64,000 nt of DNA. Origin: JAEWWD01 sp964440115 (GTDB lineage: Bacteria > Bacillota > Clostridia > Christensenellales > CAG-138). The translations under genes and the position numbers were made by a program. The stretch covers positions 434,001-498,000 of the forward strand of contig CAYTPV010000002.1 of assembly GCA_964440115.1 (NCBI GenBank). Direction: 5' to 3'. The notes beneath the pieces were generated by a model. That model did not search any database and was not told the DNA's origin. It was given only the letters and a program-made list of their open reading frames with translations. Positions 16,329 to 24,284 of the stretch are shown here, one piece after another (the stretch's first letter is position 1; each line of letters opens with the position of its first letter).

Positions 16329-17608
16329 GTTACGAAGATTATTACGAGAACGTGGACAACGGGTATGATCAAAAGCCGCCCAAACGTACAGGCCGCATTG
16401 TGCTGCTTGTCATATTTGTGGCGGCGATATTCCTTGTCATCGGCATGCTGCTGATGGGCCTGATACAATCTACGCAGCAGCCCTATAATCCACTGCCGTC
16501 CGAACGGCCGGTCCCCGCACAAAGCCCTGCGCCCGATCAAACACAACAGCCTGCTGCGCCAACGCCGTTGCCCACTGAGCGGCCTATGGTTATGCTCGAC
16601 GGTGTGGCGCCGGTACTTCCTTCTTCCGGCAACCCCATTCCGGATATCGTAGATGCGGTTGCGCCCAGCGTTGTGGGCGTGCTCAATTTTGGGGAAGAGA
16701 CGATGGATGAAGGCACCGAGCAGGGCATGGGCAGTGGGTTTATCGTATCCTCCGAAGGGTACATCCTAACCAATGCACACGTGGTGGAAGGTGCGAAGGG
16801 TCTTGCGGTCACGCTGATAGACGGCACTGAGGTGAAAGCAGAACTCATAGGTTCTGATGCGATTTCAGATGTTGCGGTCCTGAAGGTGGATCAAGCGGGC
16901 CTGAAACCCCTGAAACTTGGCAATTCTGATCCTATCCGTGTTGGCGATTATGTGGTGGCGGTGGGCAATCCGCTTGGCTGGGGGCTGGAGGGCACGGTCA
17001 CGATGGGAATTATCAGCGCGCGCTCACGCTCCATTACCATCGACAGCCATACCAATACTTATATTCAGACGGATGCCGCGATTAACGTAGGCAACAGCGG
17101 AGGCCCGCTGCTGAATATGAGCGGAGAGGTCATCGGCATCAACGCCGCTAAGACCATTAACGCGGGATACGATGAAAGCGGCGCGGTCATCAGCGCTGAA
17201 GGACTGGGGTTTGCCCTGCCTATCAACGACGTACGCGCCATTACGGAACAGCTGATTACAAAGGGATATGTGGAGCGCGCCGCGCTCGGCATCAATATTA
17301 CCGAAATGACAAAGGCGCAGATGGAGGAAAAATCCCTGCAGAACGGCGTTCTGGTTATTTCTGTAGTCAACGGTTCCCCTGCGGATAAAGCCGGCCTGAA
17401 GCCGGGCGATGTCATATTGTCCTGCGACGGTATCCGCATTACGGAAAAGAATCAGCTTTCCGATTATGTGAATTCAAAGCCTGTCGGAACGCAAATACAA
17501 CTCGTCATATTGCGGGACGGTAAGGAATTGACGCTGAAGGCCGATCTTGTGGATATGAGCACGCTGGACTATAGCGATGCTCAGGAACTGCCGCAGCCGA
17601 AGCAATAA
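16325..17608 (+). CDS. HtrA/DegP-type trypsin-like serine protease with PDZ domain
   Basis: A 427-residue membrane-anchored protease. The N-terminal 22 residues are cytosolic, a single membrane segment spans about 23-47, and a Pro-rich linker follows to about residue 105. The protease domain has the triad His152 (TNAHVVEG), Asp182 (ISDVAVLKV) and Ser258 (NVGNSGGPLL). One PDZ domain follows (GVLVISVVNGSPADKAGLKP). It should degrade or refold misfolded exported proteins at the outer face of the membrane. AAAGGAG lies inside the end of the kinase gene. The link to the two-component genes resembles CssRS control of HtrA in Bacillus, which is an analogy only. Confidence 0.92.
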   Translation: MSYEDYYENVDNGYDQKPPKRTGRIVLLVIFVAAIFLVIGMLLMGLIQSTQQPYNPLPSERPVPAQSPAPDQTQQPAAPTPLPTERPMVMLDGVAPVLPSSGNPIPDIVDAVAPSVVGVLNFGEETMDEGTEQGMGSGFIVSSEGYILTNAHVVEGAKGLAVTLIDGTEVKAELIGSDAISDVAVLKVDQAGLKPLKLGNSDPIRVGDYVVAVGNPLGWGLEGTVTMGIISARSRSITIDSHTNTYIQTDAAINVGNSGGPLLNMSGEVIGINAAKTINAGYDESGAVISAEGLGFALPINDVRAITEQLITKGYVERAALGINITEMTKAQMEEKSLQNGVLVISVVNGSPADKAGLKPGDVILSCDGIRITEKNQLSDYVNSKPVGTQIQLVILRDGKELTLKADLVDMSTLDYSDAQELPQPKQ

Positions 17609-17631
17609 CAGAATAAGTCTGCATACAATAC

Positions 17632-17675
17632 AGCGCCCCATTCATAAAGCATTATGAATTGGGGCGCTTGCTTTT
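17632..17675 (+). terminator. Intrinsic terminator after htrA
   Basis: AGCGCCCCA-TTCATAA / TTATGAA-t-TGGGGCGCT forms a long stem with one bulged base, followed by TTGCTTTT. Confidence 0.85.
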
Positions 17676-17782
17676 CCCGGCGCAAAACATATCACAGACA
17701 AATATGCTGAATATGTAAACGGAAACATACGGCAGTCTGTTTAATAGTATAGTAATATATCCCGTCATCAGGAGGTGAGGAT

Positions 17783-17893
17783 ATGAGGAACCGTTGGGTC
17801 GGGCCCGGATGCGGAAATTTCTGTCGCAGATCGTGGCCCAGATGTACTGGATGGGGCTGTTCAGATCGTGGAGGATTCTGGATCGGTTGGTGA
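17783..17893 (+). CDS. Cys/Trp/Gly-rich 36-residue microprotein, unknown function
   Basis: I do not recognise this gene. A very strong ribosome site, AGGAGGTGAGG, sits just upstream of an ATG at 17783. The reading frame encodes 36 residues and stops at TGA (17891-17893). It contains four Cys (10, 14, 21, 26), five Trp (5, 18, 24, 33, 36) and nine Gly, with the core GCGNFCRRSWPRCTGWGC and the end GGFWIGW. There is no signal peptide or membrane helix. The Cys spacing (3, 6 and 4 between) could bind a metal or form disulfides. It is isolated between the htrA terminator and the terminator of the convergent flavin operon. Alternatives are a precursor peptide or a leader peptide with no product role. 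Confidence 0.5.
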   Translation: MRNRWVGPGCGNFCRRSWPRCTGWGCSDRGGFWIGW

Positions 17894-17935
17894 TCTGAGT
17901 ACCCAAAGCGGAACGCATGACCCGTTAAATAAAAA

Positions 17936-17964
17936 CAAGGAGCGTCCTAAACGGACGCTCCTTG
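17936..17964 (-). terminator. Intrinsic terminator of the flavin operon (probably bidirectional)
   Basis: CAAGGAGCGTCC and GGACGCTCCTTG form a perfect 12-base stem with loop TAAAC. On the minus strand a T-run (TTTTTATTT) follows. Confidence 0.9.
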
Positions 17965-17979
17965 TAAATTCTCATGATG

Positions 17980-19335
17980 TCATTTCACCGTTTTTGCTAT
18001 GTCCAGCGCAGCGTTCACTGCCTTCACTACAGCAGTGGAGCTTATGGTCGCCCCGGACACGGCATCTACATTGTCTTTGAGTTTGAACGGTCCGGTCTTG
18101 CCAATGAACTGCGACCAGAACGATTCTTCCTGCACGCGAGCACCCAAGCCGGGAGTCTCGGAAAAATCCTTTCCGCCGATTTCAATGCCTGCAATCGTAC
18201 CGTCTTTGAGCACGGCAACCTTCACTTGCACGGGACCGCCATAACCTTTGACGGTCACCTGCACGACATTGCCCTGATCGGAAGTCCAAAGCGCGTCTGC
18301 GCCTTCGGGTACAGTCTGCTCAGTAAGAGTTGCGCCCGGCAGCAGTGTATTATCGCCAGTGCCTCCAGACGGAGCTGTCGCCTTTGTGGGGTCAAGGAAC
18401 GGCTGGGCGGCCGCAAGCGCGGCATTGACAGCCTTCACAACGCCTTTGGAACTGATTGTTGCCCCGGTAACGGCATCCACGCTGCTGCCCAGCTTGATTT
18501 CACCGGAAAGGCCTATGAATTGCTTGAGGAACGATTTTTCCTTCACGCGTTCTCCTAACCCGGGCGTTTCCTCAAACCCTTCTTCGCCTATGCGCATGCC
18601 GGCAATCGTCCCGTCGTTGGCAACGCCTAATTGTACCTGTATCATGGCATGATAGCCTTTTGCTGAAGCGTACACCACACAGCCCGCATCGGAAGACCAA
18701 ATCGCGTCGATACCTTCGGGAGCCGTTTCTTCCTGTTTGGTAGTTGCGCCCGGAAGAATGCCGCCGAATACTTTATCCTCCGGCCCCTCGTTTGCATTGA
18801 GCCCCAGTACCTGATCGGTAATGTATTCCGAAGCTTTGTTTACGCCGGATACGACGGCGCTGGAACTGATGGTTGCTCCCGTAACAGCTTCCACGTCTTT
18901 GCCCAGTTCCACGGGCGTCGCATGCTTGACAAACTGCGCAGCAAAACCGGGTTCGCGTGTTTTCGCGCCCAATCCTGCAGTTTCGGAGAATTTATCACCG
19001 CCTACCCATACGCCGGTCAGTTTGCCATCCATATCCATACCGACAGTGATCTGAATAGGGCCGCCGTAGCCTTTCACAGTAATCTGCGCGGTATGCCCTA
19101 CCGTTTCGCTGCCGGAAAGTCCGGCAAAACAGTTTTCTACTGCAGCGTCATCGGAAAGCTTGAGTTCGTTGAAAGTCTGAGCCGCAGGCAGTACGGAGCG
19201 GCGCGCCGCATCGGCTTCTGCCATGGTCTGCTGCCCGATTTTTTGTTCTGTAAGCTGATAGGCAAGCGTCAGCAAAGCTCCCGCCATGAGTGCGACGACG
19301 CAGAGTACCAGCCAGCCCGGCAATTTCTTTTTCAT
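17980..19335 (-). CDS. Membrane-anchored protein with three tandem FMN-binding domains (RnfG/PplA-like)
   Basis: A 451-residue protein with one N-terminal membrane segment (residues about 8-26) and three repeats of the FMN_bind domain, roughly 75-170, 205-310 and 345-450. Each ends in the flavinylation motif: EAVTGAT (Thr155), DAVTGAT (Thr293) and DAVSGAT (Thr430). In RnfG, NqrC and Listeria PplA the last Thr carries FMN attached by ApbE-type transferase. Each repeat also shares KGYGGP-type and FSETPGLG-type blocks. It should face outward and pass electrons along three flavins. It is the last gene of an operon with EetB-like and EetA-like genes. No ApbE or NADH dehydrogenase gene is in the window. 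Confidence 0.88.
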   Translation of the reverse strand: MKKKLPGWLVLCVVALMAGALLTLAYQLTEQKIGQQTMAEADAARRSVLPAAQTFNELKLSDDAAVENCFAGLSGSETVGHTAQITVKGYGGPIQITVGMDMDGKLTGVWVGGDKFSETAGLGAKTREPGFAAQFVKHATPVELGKDVEAVTGATISSSAVVSGVNKASEYITDQVLGLNANEGPEDKVFGGILPGATTKQEETAPEGIDAIWSSDAGCVVYASAKGYHAMIQVQLGVANDGTIAGMRIGEEGFEETPGLGERVKEKSFLKQFIGLSGEIKLGSSVDAVTGATISSKGVVKAVNAALAAAQPFLDPTKATAPSGGTGDNTLLPGATLTEQTVPEGADALWTSDQGNVVQVTVKGYGGPVQVKVAVLKDGTIAGIEIGGKDFSETPGLGARVQEESFWSQFIGKTGPFKLKDNVDAVSGATISSTAVVKAVNAALDIAKTVK

Positions 19336-19389
19336 TTACAACTCCCCCTTTAGGAAAGGTTAATACACAAAGGATAGAATATCCTGCTC

Positions 19390-19923
19390 TTATACTTTCT
19401 CTTTGTTCGTGTTCAATTCTTCTGAATCGGACTTTTTTGCACTTGCTTTTATGCCATGTATGGCCGAATTTGCGGCGATGCCAGTGAGCATGCCGGTTAT
19501 TACGCCTGCAACGAGCAATATTGGAAAGTAGGATAGCGCCGCGCGCGGCGTAATCACCAGGCAAGCGACCAGTACCTGACCTACATTGTGGCCAACAGCC
19601 CCCGCAATGCTCACGCCAACGATACTGATACCGCGTACCTTATATAGGAGCAGCATGATGATGAGACTGACAAGCCCGCCCGCAAAACTGTAGAGCATGC
19701 CCGAAAGACCTGCGAACAGAAACCCGGAAAGCACAACCTTCATGAACATCAGCAGCCAGGCGCTTTTGACATCCATCAGATAGATCGCGTACAGAAGCAC
19801 TGTATTGGCTAGTCCCAGCTTTATGCCGGGCATGCCGCCGATAGGGATAAAGCTCTCCACCCACCCCAATACCAGCGCAACGGCTGTGAGCATGCCAAAA
19901 CGGGCGACTGTCTTTGCGCTCAT
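19390..19923 (-). CDS. Gx transporter family membrane protein (EetB-like)
   Basis: A 177-residue membrane protein with about five hydrophobic segments, of the family labelled Gx transporter or heptaprenyl diphosphate synthase component I: RFGMLTAVALVLGWVES, PGIKLGLANTVLLYAI, GLSGMLYSFAGGLVS, AGAVGHNVGQVLVA. In Gram-positive flavin-based electron transfer loci a protein of this family is EetB. The C-terminus is a charged cytosolic tail. Its start overlaps the stop of the EetA-like gene by four bases (ATGA), indicating translational coupling. The role, perhaps quinone- or flavin-related, is not established. Confidence 0.8.
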   Translation of the reverse strand: MSAKTVARFGMLTAVALVLGWVESFIPIGGMPGIKLGLANTVLLYAIYLMDVKSAWLLMFMKVVLSGFLFAGLSGMLYSFAGGLVSLIIMLLLYKVRGISIVGVSIAGAVGHNVGQVLVACLVITPRAALSYFPILLVAGVITGMLTGIAANSAIHGIKASAKKSDSEELNTNKEKV

Positions 19924-20291
19924 TCCATATCCTCCGCCACAAGTTCGATAGTCACCTGATTGGGCAGACAGATAATCCAGTTGTTGAGCACGCGGTTGTT
20001 GTAATTATCGAGTGTAACTTCACCTTGTTTAACGCAATCCTGGTTTTTGCAAGTAGCGGAGTGCATGACGGCACCCCGCTGCGTGATTTCGACGACATTC
20101 ACTTTACCGTCACCCTGATCGATGGTAATCGTCTGCTTTTCGCCGACAGGCACACGCTTATATTCCTTGTCGCCTACATAAATGACGATATAATCGGATG
20201 ACGATCCCATGGTTGGCAGGTATTTCACCGCAAGCAGTATGACAGCAACAGCCAGAATAATGCCTATGACCAGAAAATCCTTTTTCTTCAA
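19920..20291 (-). CDS. NusG domain II-containing membrane-anchored protein (EetA-like)
   Basis: A 123-residue protein with one N-terminal membrane segment (residues about 7-23) and an outside domain of the NusG_II type: EYKRVPVGEKQTITID, AVMHSATCKNQDCVKQGEV and NRVLNNWIICLPNQVTIEL. The paired Cys in CKNQDC is typical. In flavin-based extracellular electron transfer loci such a protein is EetA. The start is a TTG at 20291 with AAGGAA seven bases upstream. It is the first gene of the operon; an extended -10 promoter and a leader hairpin lie just upstream. Confidence 0.8.
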   Translation of the reverse strand: MKKKDFLVIGIILAVAVILLAVKYLPTMGSSSDYIVIYVGDKEYKRVPVGEKQTITIDQGDGKVNVVEITQRGAVMHSATCKNQDCVKQGEVTLDNYNNRVLNNWIICLPNQVTIELVAEDME

Positions 20292-20317
20292 CGTTCTGTT
20301 CCTTTTTTAAAGTATGC

Positions 20318-20348
20318 GCGCCTCTTGAGGCGCCGCTAAACGATTATA
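20318..20348 (-). promoter_or_regulatory. Promoter and leader hairpin of the flavin operon
   Basis: On the minus strand TGCTATAAT (the -10 box occupies 20343-20348) is an extended -10 element. Between it and the TTG start the leader holds a perfect hairpin, GCGCCTC-TT-GAGGCGC (20318-20333), which could stabilise the mRNA or regulate it. Confidence 0.55.
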
Positions 20349-20437
20349 GCATTTTTTTAACGAAAAACATATCCCTTTTCCGATTACCGGCATATACCAG
20401 CGGCACTTAGGGAAAAGTATGACAGGGAGGTGGGCGC

Positions 20438-21880
20438 ATGCAATCATTATGGGAATGTACGGCTGAAATTCCCAGCCAGGATACTTTAACGCAAGATATA
20501 CAGGTGGATGTGGCCGTTATCGGCGGAGGTATGGCCGGTATACTCACGGCCTGTCTGCTGCGCGAAAGCGGTGCGGATGTGATCGTTCTTGAAGCGAATA
20601 CCGTTGCAAGCGGACAAACAAAGAATACCACGGCGAAAATTACTTCTCAGCACGATTTGATTTACGATACGCTGATTTCACAGCATGGAAAGGAACTCGC
20701 GCAGCAATATGCAAACGCAAATCAGGCAGCGATTGAAGAATATGATCGTCTGATCAATCAACACAATATTGCATGCGATTTTGAAAGGCTCCCGGCGCAT
20801 GTCTATTCCACAACAGAGCCAAAGCCGCTGTTAAAGGAACTAAGAGCAGTGCAGGCACTGGGACTTCCCGCTTCCTATACGGAAAATAACCCGCTGCCGT
20901 TTCCCATTACGGGTGCAATTCGCTTTGACAACCAGGCGCAGTTTCATCCGCTGCGGTTTCTGCAGGAGATGGTGAAGCATGTGACCATATCTGAACAGAC
21001 GCGTGTGATTTCTGTTGAAGAGGAGCTCATAAAGACAAATAGCTATTCGGTGCGCGCGCATCATATTGTGTTCGCCACGCATTATCCGTTTATCAATACG
21101 CCCGGATACTATTTTATGCGCATGCATCAGGAGCGCTCGTATGTTCTAGCGCTCGAAGGGACACAACCGCTTGATGGCATGTATATCGGCATGGCGGAGC
21201 AGAGTCTTTCATTCCGCAATTACGGTTCCCTGCTTCTTTTAGGGGGCGGCGATCACAGGACGGGTGAGAACTCGGCGGGCGGTAAATATGATTCTCTTGC
21301 CAAGGCGGCAAAGACCTATTTTCCGAACAGCAAAGAAGTGTATCGTTGGTCAGCGCAGGACTGCATGCCTCTTGACGAAATACCATACATCGGAAAATAC
21401 TCCGATTCCACACCCAATTGGTATGTGGCGACGGGCTTTAAAAAGTGGGGAATGAGCAGTTCAATGGTTGCGGCCATGCTGTTGCGCGACGCCATTCAGG
21501 GCAAAGAAAACCCAAATGCAGAAATATTCTCTCCGCAGCGGTCGTTTACGCTTGCCGCTACACCTACACTGTTAACCGAGGGTGCGCAGTCGGTAAAGGG
21601 ATTGCTGCGTGAAAAATTGAGCCCGCCGCGAGCCGCAGTGGAAGAGCTGCTGCAGGGGCATGGCGGCATCGTGGAAGCGGAGGATGGCGTGAAAATCGGC
21701 GTGTATAAGGATGATACCGGCAACGTCTATACGGTGGACACGCGCTGCCCGCATCTTGGGTGCCAGCTCGAATGGAATCCCGACGAAAAGAGCTGGGAGT
21801 GCCCCTGCCATGGTTCTCGTTTTGATTATACCGGACGCCTGCAGAACGGACCGGCGCAGACAAATGTTTCTGCCGAATAA
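20438..21880 (+). CDS. FAD-dependent oxidoreductase with C-terminal Rieske domain
   Basis: A 480-residue protein. Residues 1-360 are a DAO/glycine-oxidase-like flavoprotein: dinucleotide site VAVIGGGMAGILTACLL, EANTVASGQTKNTTAKIT, and late NWYVATGFKKWGMSSSMVAA. Residues about 405-480 are a Rieske domain with Cys437-x-His439 (CPHLGC) and Cys455-x2-His458 (CPCHGSRF), the four [2Fe-2S] ligands. The family occurs in many bacteria with unknown substrate, and in some is predicted to act near the membrane. AGGGAGGTGGG precedes the ATG. The stop lies inside the next gene, so the two are translationally coupled. Confidence 0.88.
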   Translation: MQSLWECTAEIPSQDTLTQDIQVDVAVIGGGMAGILTACLLRESGADVIVLEANTVASGQTKNTTAKITSQHDLIYDTLISQHGKELAQQYANANQAAIEEYDRLINQHNIACDFERLPAHVYSTTEPKPLLKELRAVQALGLPASYTENNPLPFPITGAIRFDNQAQFHPLRFLQEMVKHVTISEQTRVISVEEELIKTNSYSVRAHHIVFATHYPFINTPGYYFMRMHQERSYVLALEGTQPLDGMYIGMAEQSLSFRNYGSLLLLGGGDHRTGENSAGGKYDSLAKAAKTYFPNSKEVYRWSAQDCMPLDEIPYIGKYSDSTPNWYVATGFKKWGMSSSMVAAMLLRDAIQGKENPNAEIFSPQRSFTLAATPTLLTEGAQSVKGLLREKLSPPRAAVEELLQGHGGIVEAEDGVKIGVYKDDTGNVYTVDTRCPHLGCQLEWNPDEKSWECPCHGSRFDYTGRLQNGPAQTNVSAE

Positions 21881-22751
21881 AAAGTATCGCGGCGGATACT
21901 TCGAAGGCTGGTATTTTAAGCATCAGATGCCCGGGTGTACAGTGGCATTTATTCCCGCGCGGCATGTGGATGAAAAAGGCAAGCGCTCCGCTTCCGTACA
22001 GATAGTGACGGACGGTTTATCCGCATGTGCGCAATTTCCTTATGAGTCGTTTTCCGTACAAAATAAAGGCCTGCACATTTGTGTGGGCAGCAACAGGTTT
22101 TCTTTACAGGGCGTTCAGGTCGATCTGTCAACAGACAATCTGCATGTGCAGGGCGATTTTGCTTATAGGCTTATCAAACCGCCGCGGTACAGCATGATGG
22201 GGCCGTTTCAATTTTTCCCCATGCAATGTATGCACAGCGTGGTTAGTGTGCGGCACAGCGTAACTGGCGCATTGAGAATAAATGGTGAGTTGAAGGCTTT
22301 TGACAACGCGCTCGGGTATATTGAAGGGGATTGCGGAAGATCCTTTCCGGAACGGTATATGTGGACACAATGCCTCACGGATTTAGACCAGCCTGCTTCC
22401 CTGATGCTTAGCATAGCGGATATTCCGTTTGCGGGATTATGTTTTACCGGCGTTATCGGGTATGTGTATATGGGCGGCAAAGAACTCAGGATAGCGACAT
22501 ACTTGGGGGCTTCACCCGTTCAAATCGGCAAAAATAGCGCGACAGTTCGGCAGGGAAAGTGGTTGCTGCGCATTGAGCTTATTGAGGAGCGGTCTGCTTT
22601 GCTTCGCGCGCCGGTGCAAGGGGGTATGACGCGCCTTATACGCGAAAGCGCAGCCTGCCGTGTGCGCTATACCCTGCATGAGAACGGCCGCACGTTATTT
22701 GATTTTGTATCTCCTAGCGCGGGTTTTGAGTGTGAATATACCGGCGAGTGA
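21864..22751 (+). CDS. Tocopherol cyclase family (PF14249-like) protein
   Basis: A 295-residue protein whose N-terminus carries the family signature GGYFEGWYFKHQMPG. It continues with VAFIPARHVDEKGKRSASVQI, YSMMGPFQFFPMQCMHSVVS and EGDCGRSFPERYMWTQC. Plant tocopherol cyclase closes the chromanol ring of vitamin E; bacterial relatives without tocopherol genes have no known reaction and may be lipocalin-like carriers of hydrophobic molecules. I chose the ATG at 21864, which overlaps the last 17 bases of the Rieske gene; no separate strong ribosome site is seen, consistent with coupled translation. Confidence 0.82.
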   Translation: MFLPNKKYRGGYFEGWYFKHQMPGCTVAFIPARHVDEKGKRSASVQIVTDGLSACAQFPYESFSVQNKGLHICVGSNRFSLQGVQVDLSTDNLHVQGDFAYRLIKPPRYSMMGPFQFFPMQCMHSVVSVRHSVTGALRINGELKAFDNALGYIEGDCGRSFPERYMWTQCLTDLDQPASLMLSIADIPFAGLCFTGVIGYVYMGGKELRIATYLGASPVQIGKNSATVRQGKWLLRIELIEERSALLRAPVQGGMTRLIRESAACRVRYTLHENGRTLFDFVSPSAGFECEYTGE

Positions 22752-22756
22752 TAGTG

Positions 22757-23095
22757 TTATGCCTTTTTGATCGCGTACCGATCCTTCTGGCCAAAAAATG
22801 TGATATCAGCATAGCCTGCGAATATTCTGCCGGAGTGCGCAACTCCCTCCGGAATATAATACCTGTCACCTTTCTGATAGGTATTAATTTCGCCGTCAAT
22901 GCGCAGTTCGATTTGTCCTTCCAGCACAATCCCCCACTGGCTCGCGTGCGTATGTTCCGGCAAAATGACGTCTTCAGAAAACTGCATGAACAATATTTGA
23001 TGCGTATCAGCCTGTGAAAGATAAGCGGTTGCCCCCGCAAGAGGGATATCCGCTTCGGGCAGATTTTGAATTGCTTCCGGAAATATACCTTTCAT
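22757..23095 (-). CDS. Small cupin-domain protein
   Basis: A single-domain cupin of 112 residues. LPEHTHASQWGIVLEGQIEL and the second motif RYYIPEGVAHSGRIF give the pattern of His and Glu residues that bind metal in the conserved barrel. The start is the ATG at 23095 with GGGAGG seven bases upstream. It converges on the tocopherol-cyclase-like gene with only five bases between stops. Substrate unknown; such proteins are often sugar-binding, enzymatic or regulatory modules. Confidence 0.85.
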   Translation of the reverse strand: MKGIFPEAIQNLPEADIPLAGATAYLSQADTHQILFMQFSEDVILPEHTHASQWGIVLEGQIELRIDGEINTYQKGDRYYIPEGVAHSGRIFAGYADITFFGQKDRYAIKKA

Positions 23096-23281
23096 AGGAG
23101 ACCTCCCTGATTTCGTATACACGCTTATAGTAACACACAATTTGGTACAGTAAAGTGAAAAAGTAGTATCGTATTACATACAAAATTCAAAGAATATTTA
23201 ATTTCCATGCCCGTTTGTTGTGGTATCATGAATAAGTGCCGATAGGCTGGCACAATACAATGACCCGGGGGAGATAGAAAT

Positions 23282-24154
23282 ATGAAGAAACGCATTATGG
23301 GGTTGGTCCTGGCCGTTGTGCTGGGGTTATCAGCGTTTGCGCCTGCCGCGCTCGCCATTGAAGCAGGGCAGGAACGCGTTATTATCGGGGCAAATCTGGA
23401 TGACGCGCAGCGCGCGCAGATTTACAAAGATTTTGATCTTTCGGAAGGCGACGTTACCGAACTCAAAGTAACCAATGACGAAGAACGCGCTTATCTGGAA
23501 GGTCTGGTATCTGACAGCAAAATCGGCAATGTAGCGCTTTCCTGCGTCTATATCAAAACGCTTGAGGAAGGAAAAGGCCTGCATATCACGACGAACAACA
23601 TCAATTGGTGCTCGGAGGATATGTATATCAACGCGCTTACCACGGCAGGCATCACCGACGCGCAGGTTAAGATTTCTGCACCTTTTGCCGTTTCCGGTAC
23701 CGCCGCGCTGACTGGTCTATATAAGGCGTATGAAGATATTACCGGCGAGCAACTAGATATGACGGCCAAATCCGTTGCGGCTGAAGAAATCGTTATCACA
23801 GGAAATCTTGCCGAAATGGTCGGAGACGTCGACGCCACGGAAATGGTCAACCAGCTCAAGCTCATACTTGACGAAACAAAAGACATGTCGGATGACGAAG
23901 TGCGCAGTGAGATCAAAAACATTGCAAAGAACATCAACGTGCAGGTGACGGATGCACAGGTGGAACAGCTTCTCTCGCTGTGCCGCTCTCTTGAAAAGCT
24001 GGATGCGGACGAACTGGCAGAGCGGGTTAACTCCTTTAAAAAGACGATTGAAGGCGCCAACAAAGCGCAGCAGACGGTTACCAAGGTTGTGCAGGACGTT
24101 AAGAACTTCTTTGTATCCGTAGGCAACTTTTTCAGTAATTTGTTTTCTAAATAA
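23282..24154 (+). CDS. DUF1002 family secreted protein
   Basis: A 290-residue protein with a clear signal peptide (MKKRIMGLVLAVVLGLSAF, cleavage likely after APAALA). The body matches DUF1002: VIIGANLDDAQRAQIYKDF, NEERAYLEG-like block, GKGLHITTNNINWCSEDMY, and KISAPFAVSGTAALTGLYKAYE. The last 20 residues (DVKNFFVSVGNFFSNLFSK) form an aromatic, amphipathic helix that could dock on the membrane surface. The function of the family is unknown. GGGGGAGA precedes the ATG, and a strong terminator follows, so the gene is probably monocistronic. Confidence 0.85.
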   Translation: MKKRIMGLVLAVVLGLSAFAPAALAIEAGQERVIIGANLDDAQRAQIYKDFDLSEGDVTELKVTNDEERAYLEGLVSDSKIGNVALSCVYIKTLEEGKGLHITTNNINWCSEDMYINALTTAGITDAQVKISAPFAVSGTAALTGLYKAYEDITGEQLDMTAKSVAAEEIVITGNLAEMVGDVDATEMVNQLKLILDETKDMSDDEVRSEIKNIAKNINVQVTDAQVEQLLSLCRSLEKLDADELAERVNSFKKTIEGANKAQQTVTKVVQDVKNFFVSVGNFFSNLFSK

Positions 24155-24176
24155 TCTAACGGGTGTCGTGCATCTG

Positions 24177-24209
24177 CCCTTCCGTAGTTGTACGGAAGGG
24201 TTTTTCTTT
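24177..24209 (+). terminator. Intrinsic terminator of the DUF1002 gene
   Basis: CCCTTCCGTA and TACGGAAGGG form a perfect stem with loop GTTG, followed by TTTTTCTTT. Confidence 0.95.
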
Positions 24210-24284
24210 ACGAATATCATGATATCTGCGACAATATCGTTAGATATTTTCCCAATGCCGGCGAAGACTAGATAGGGAGGATTT

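Noticed and set aside
17974..18558. Plus-strand frames opposite the triple-FMN gene
   Set aside because: The minus-strand protein has three clear FMN_bind repeats; the plus frames have no ribosome site or family pattern.
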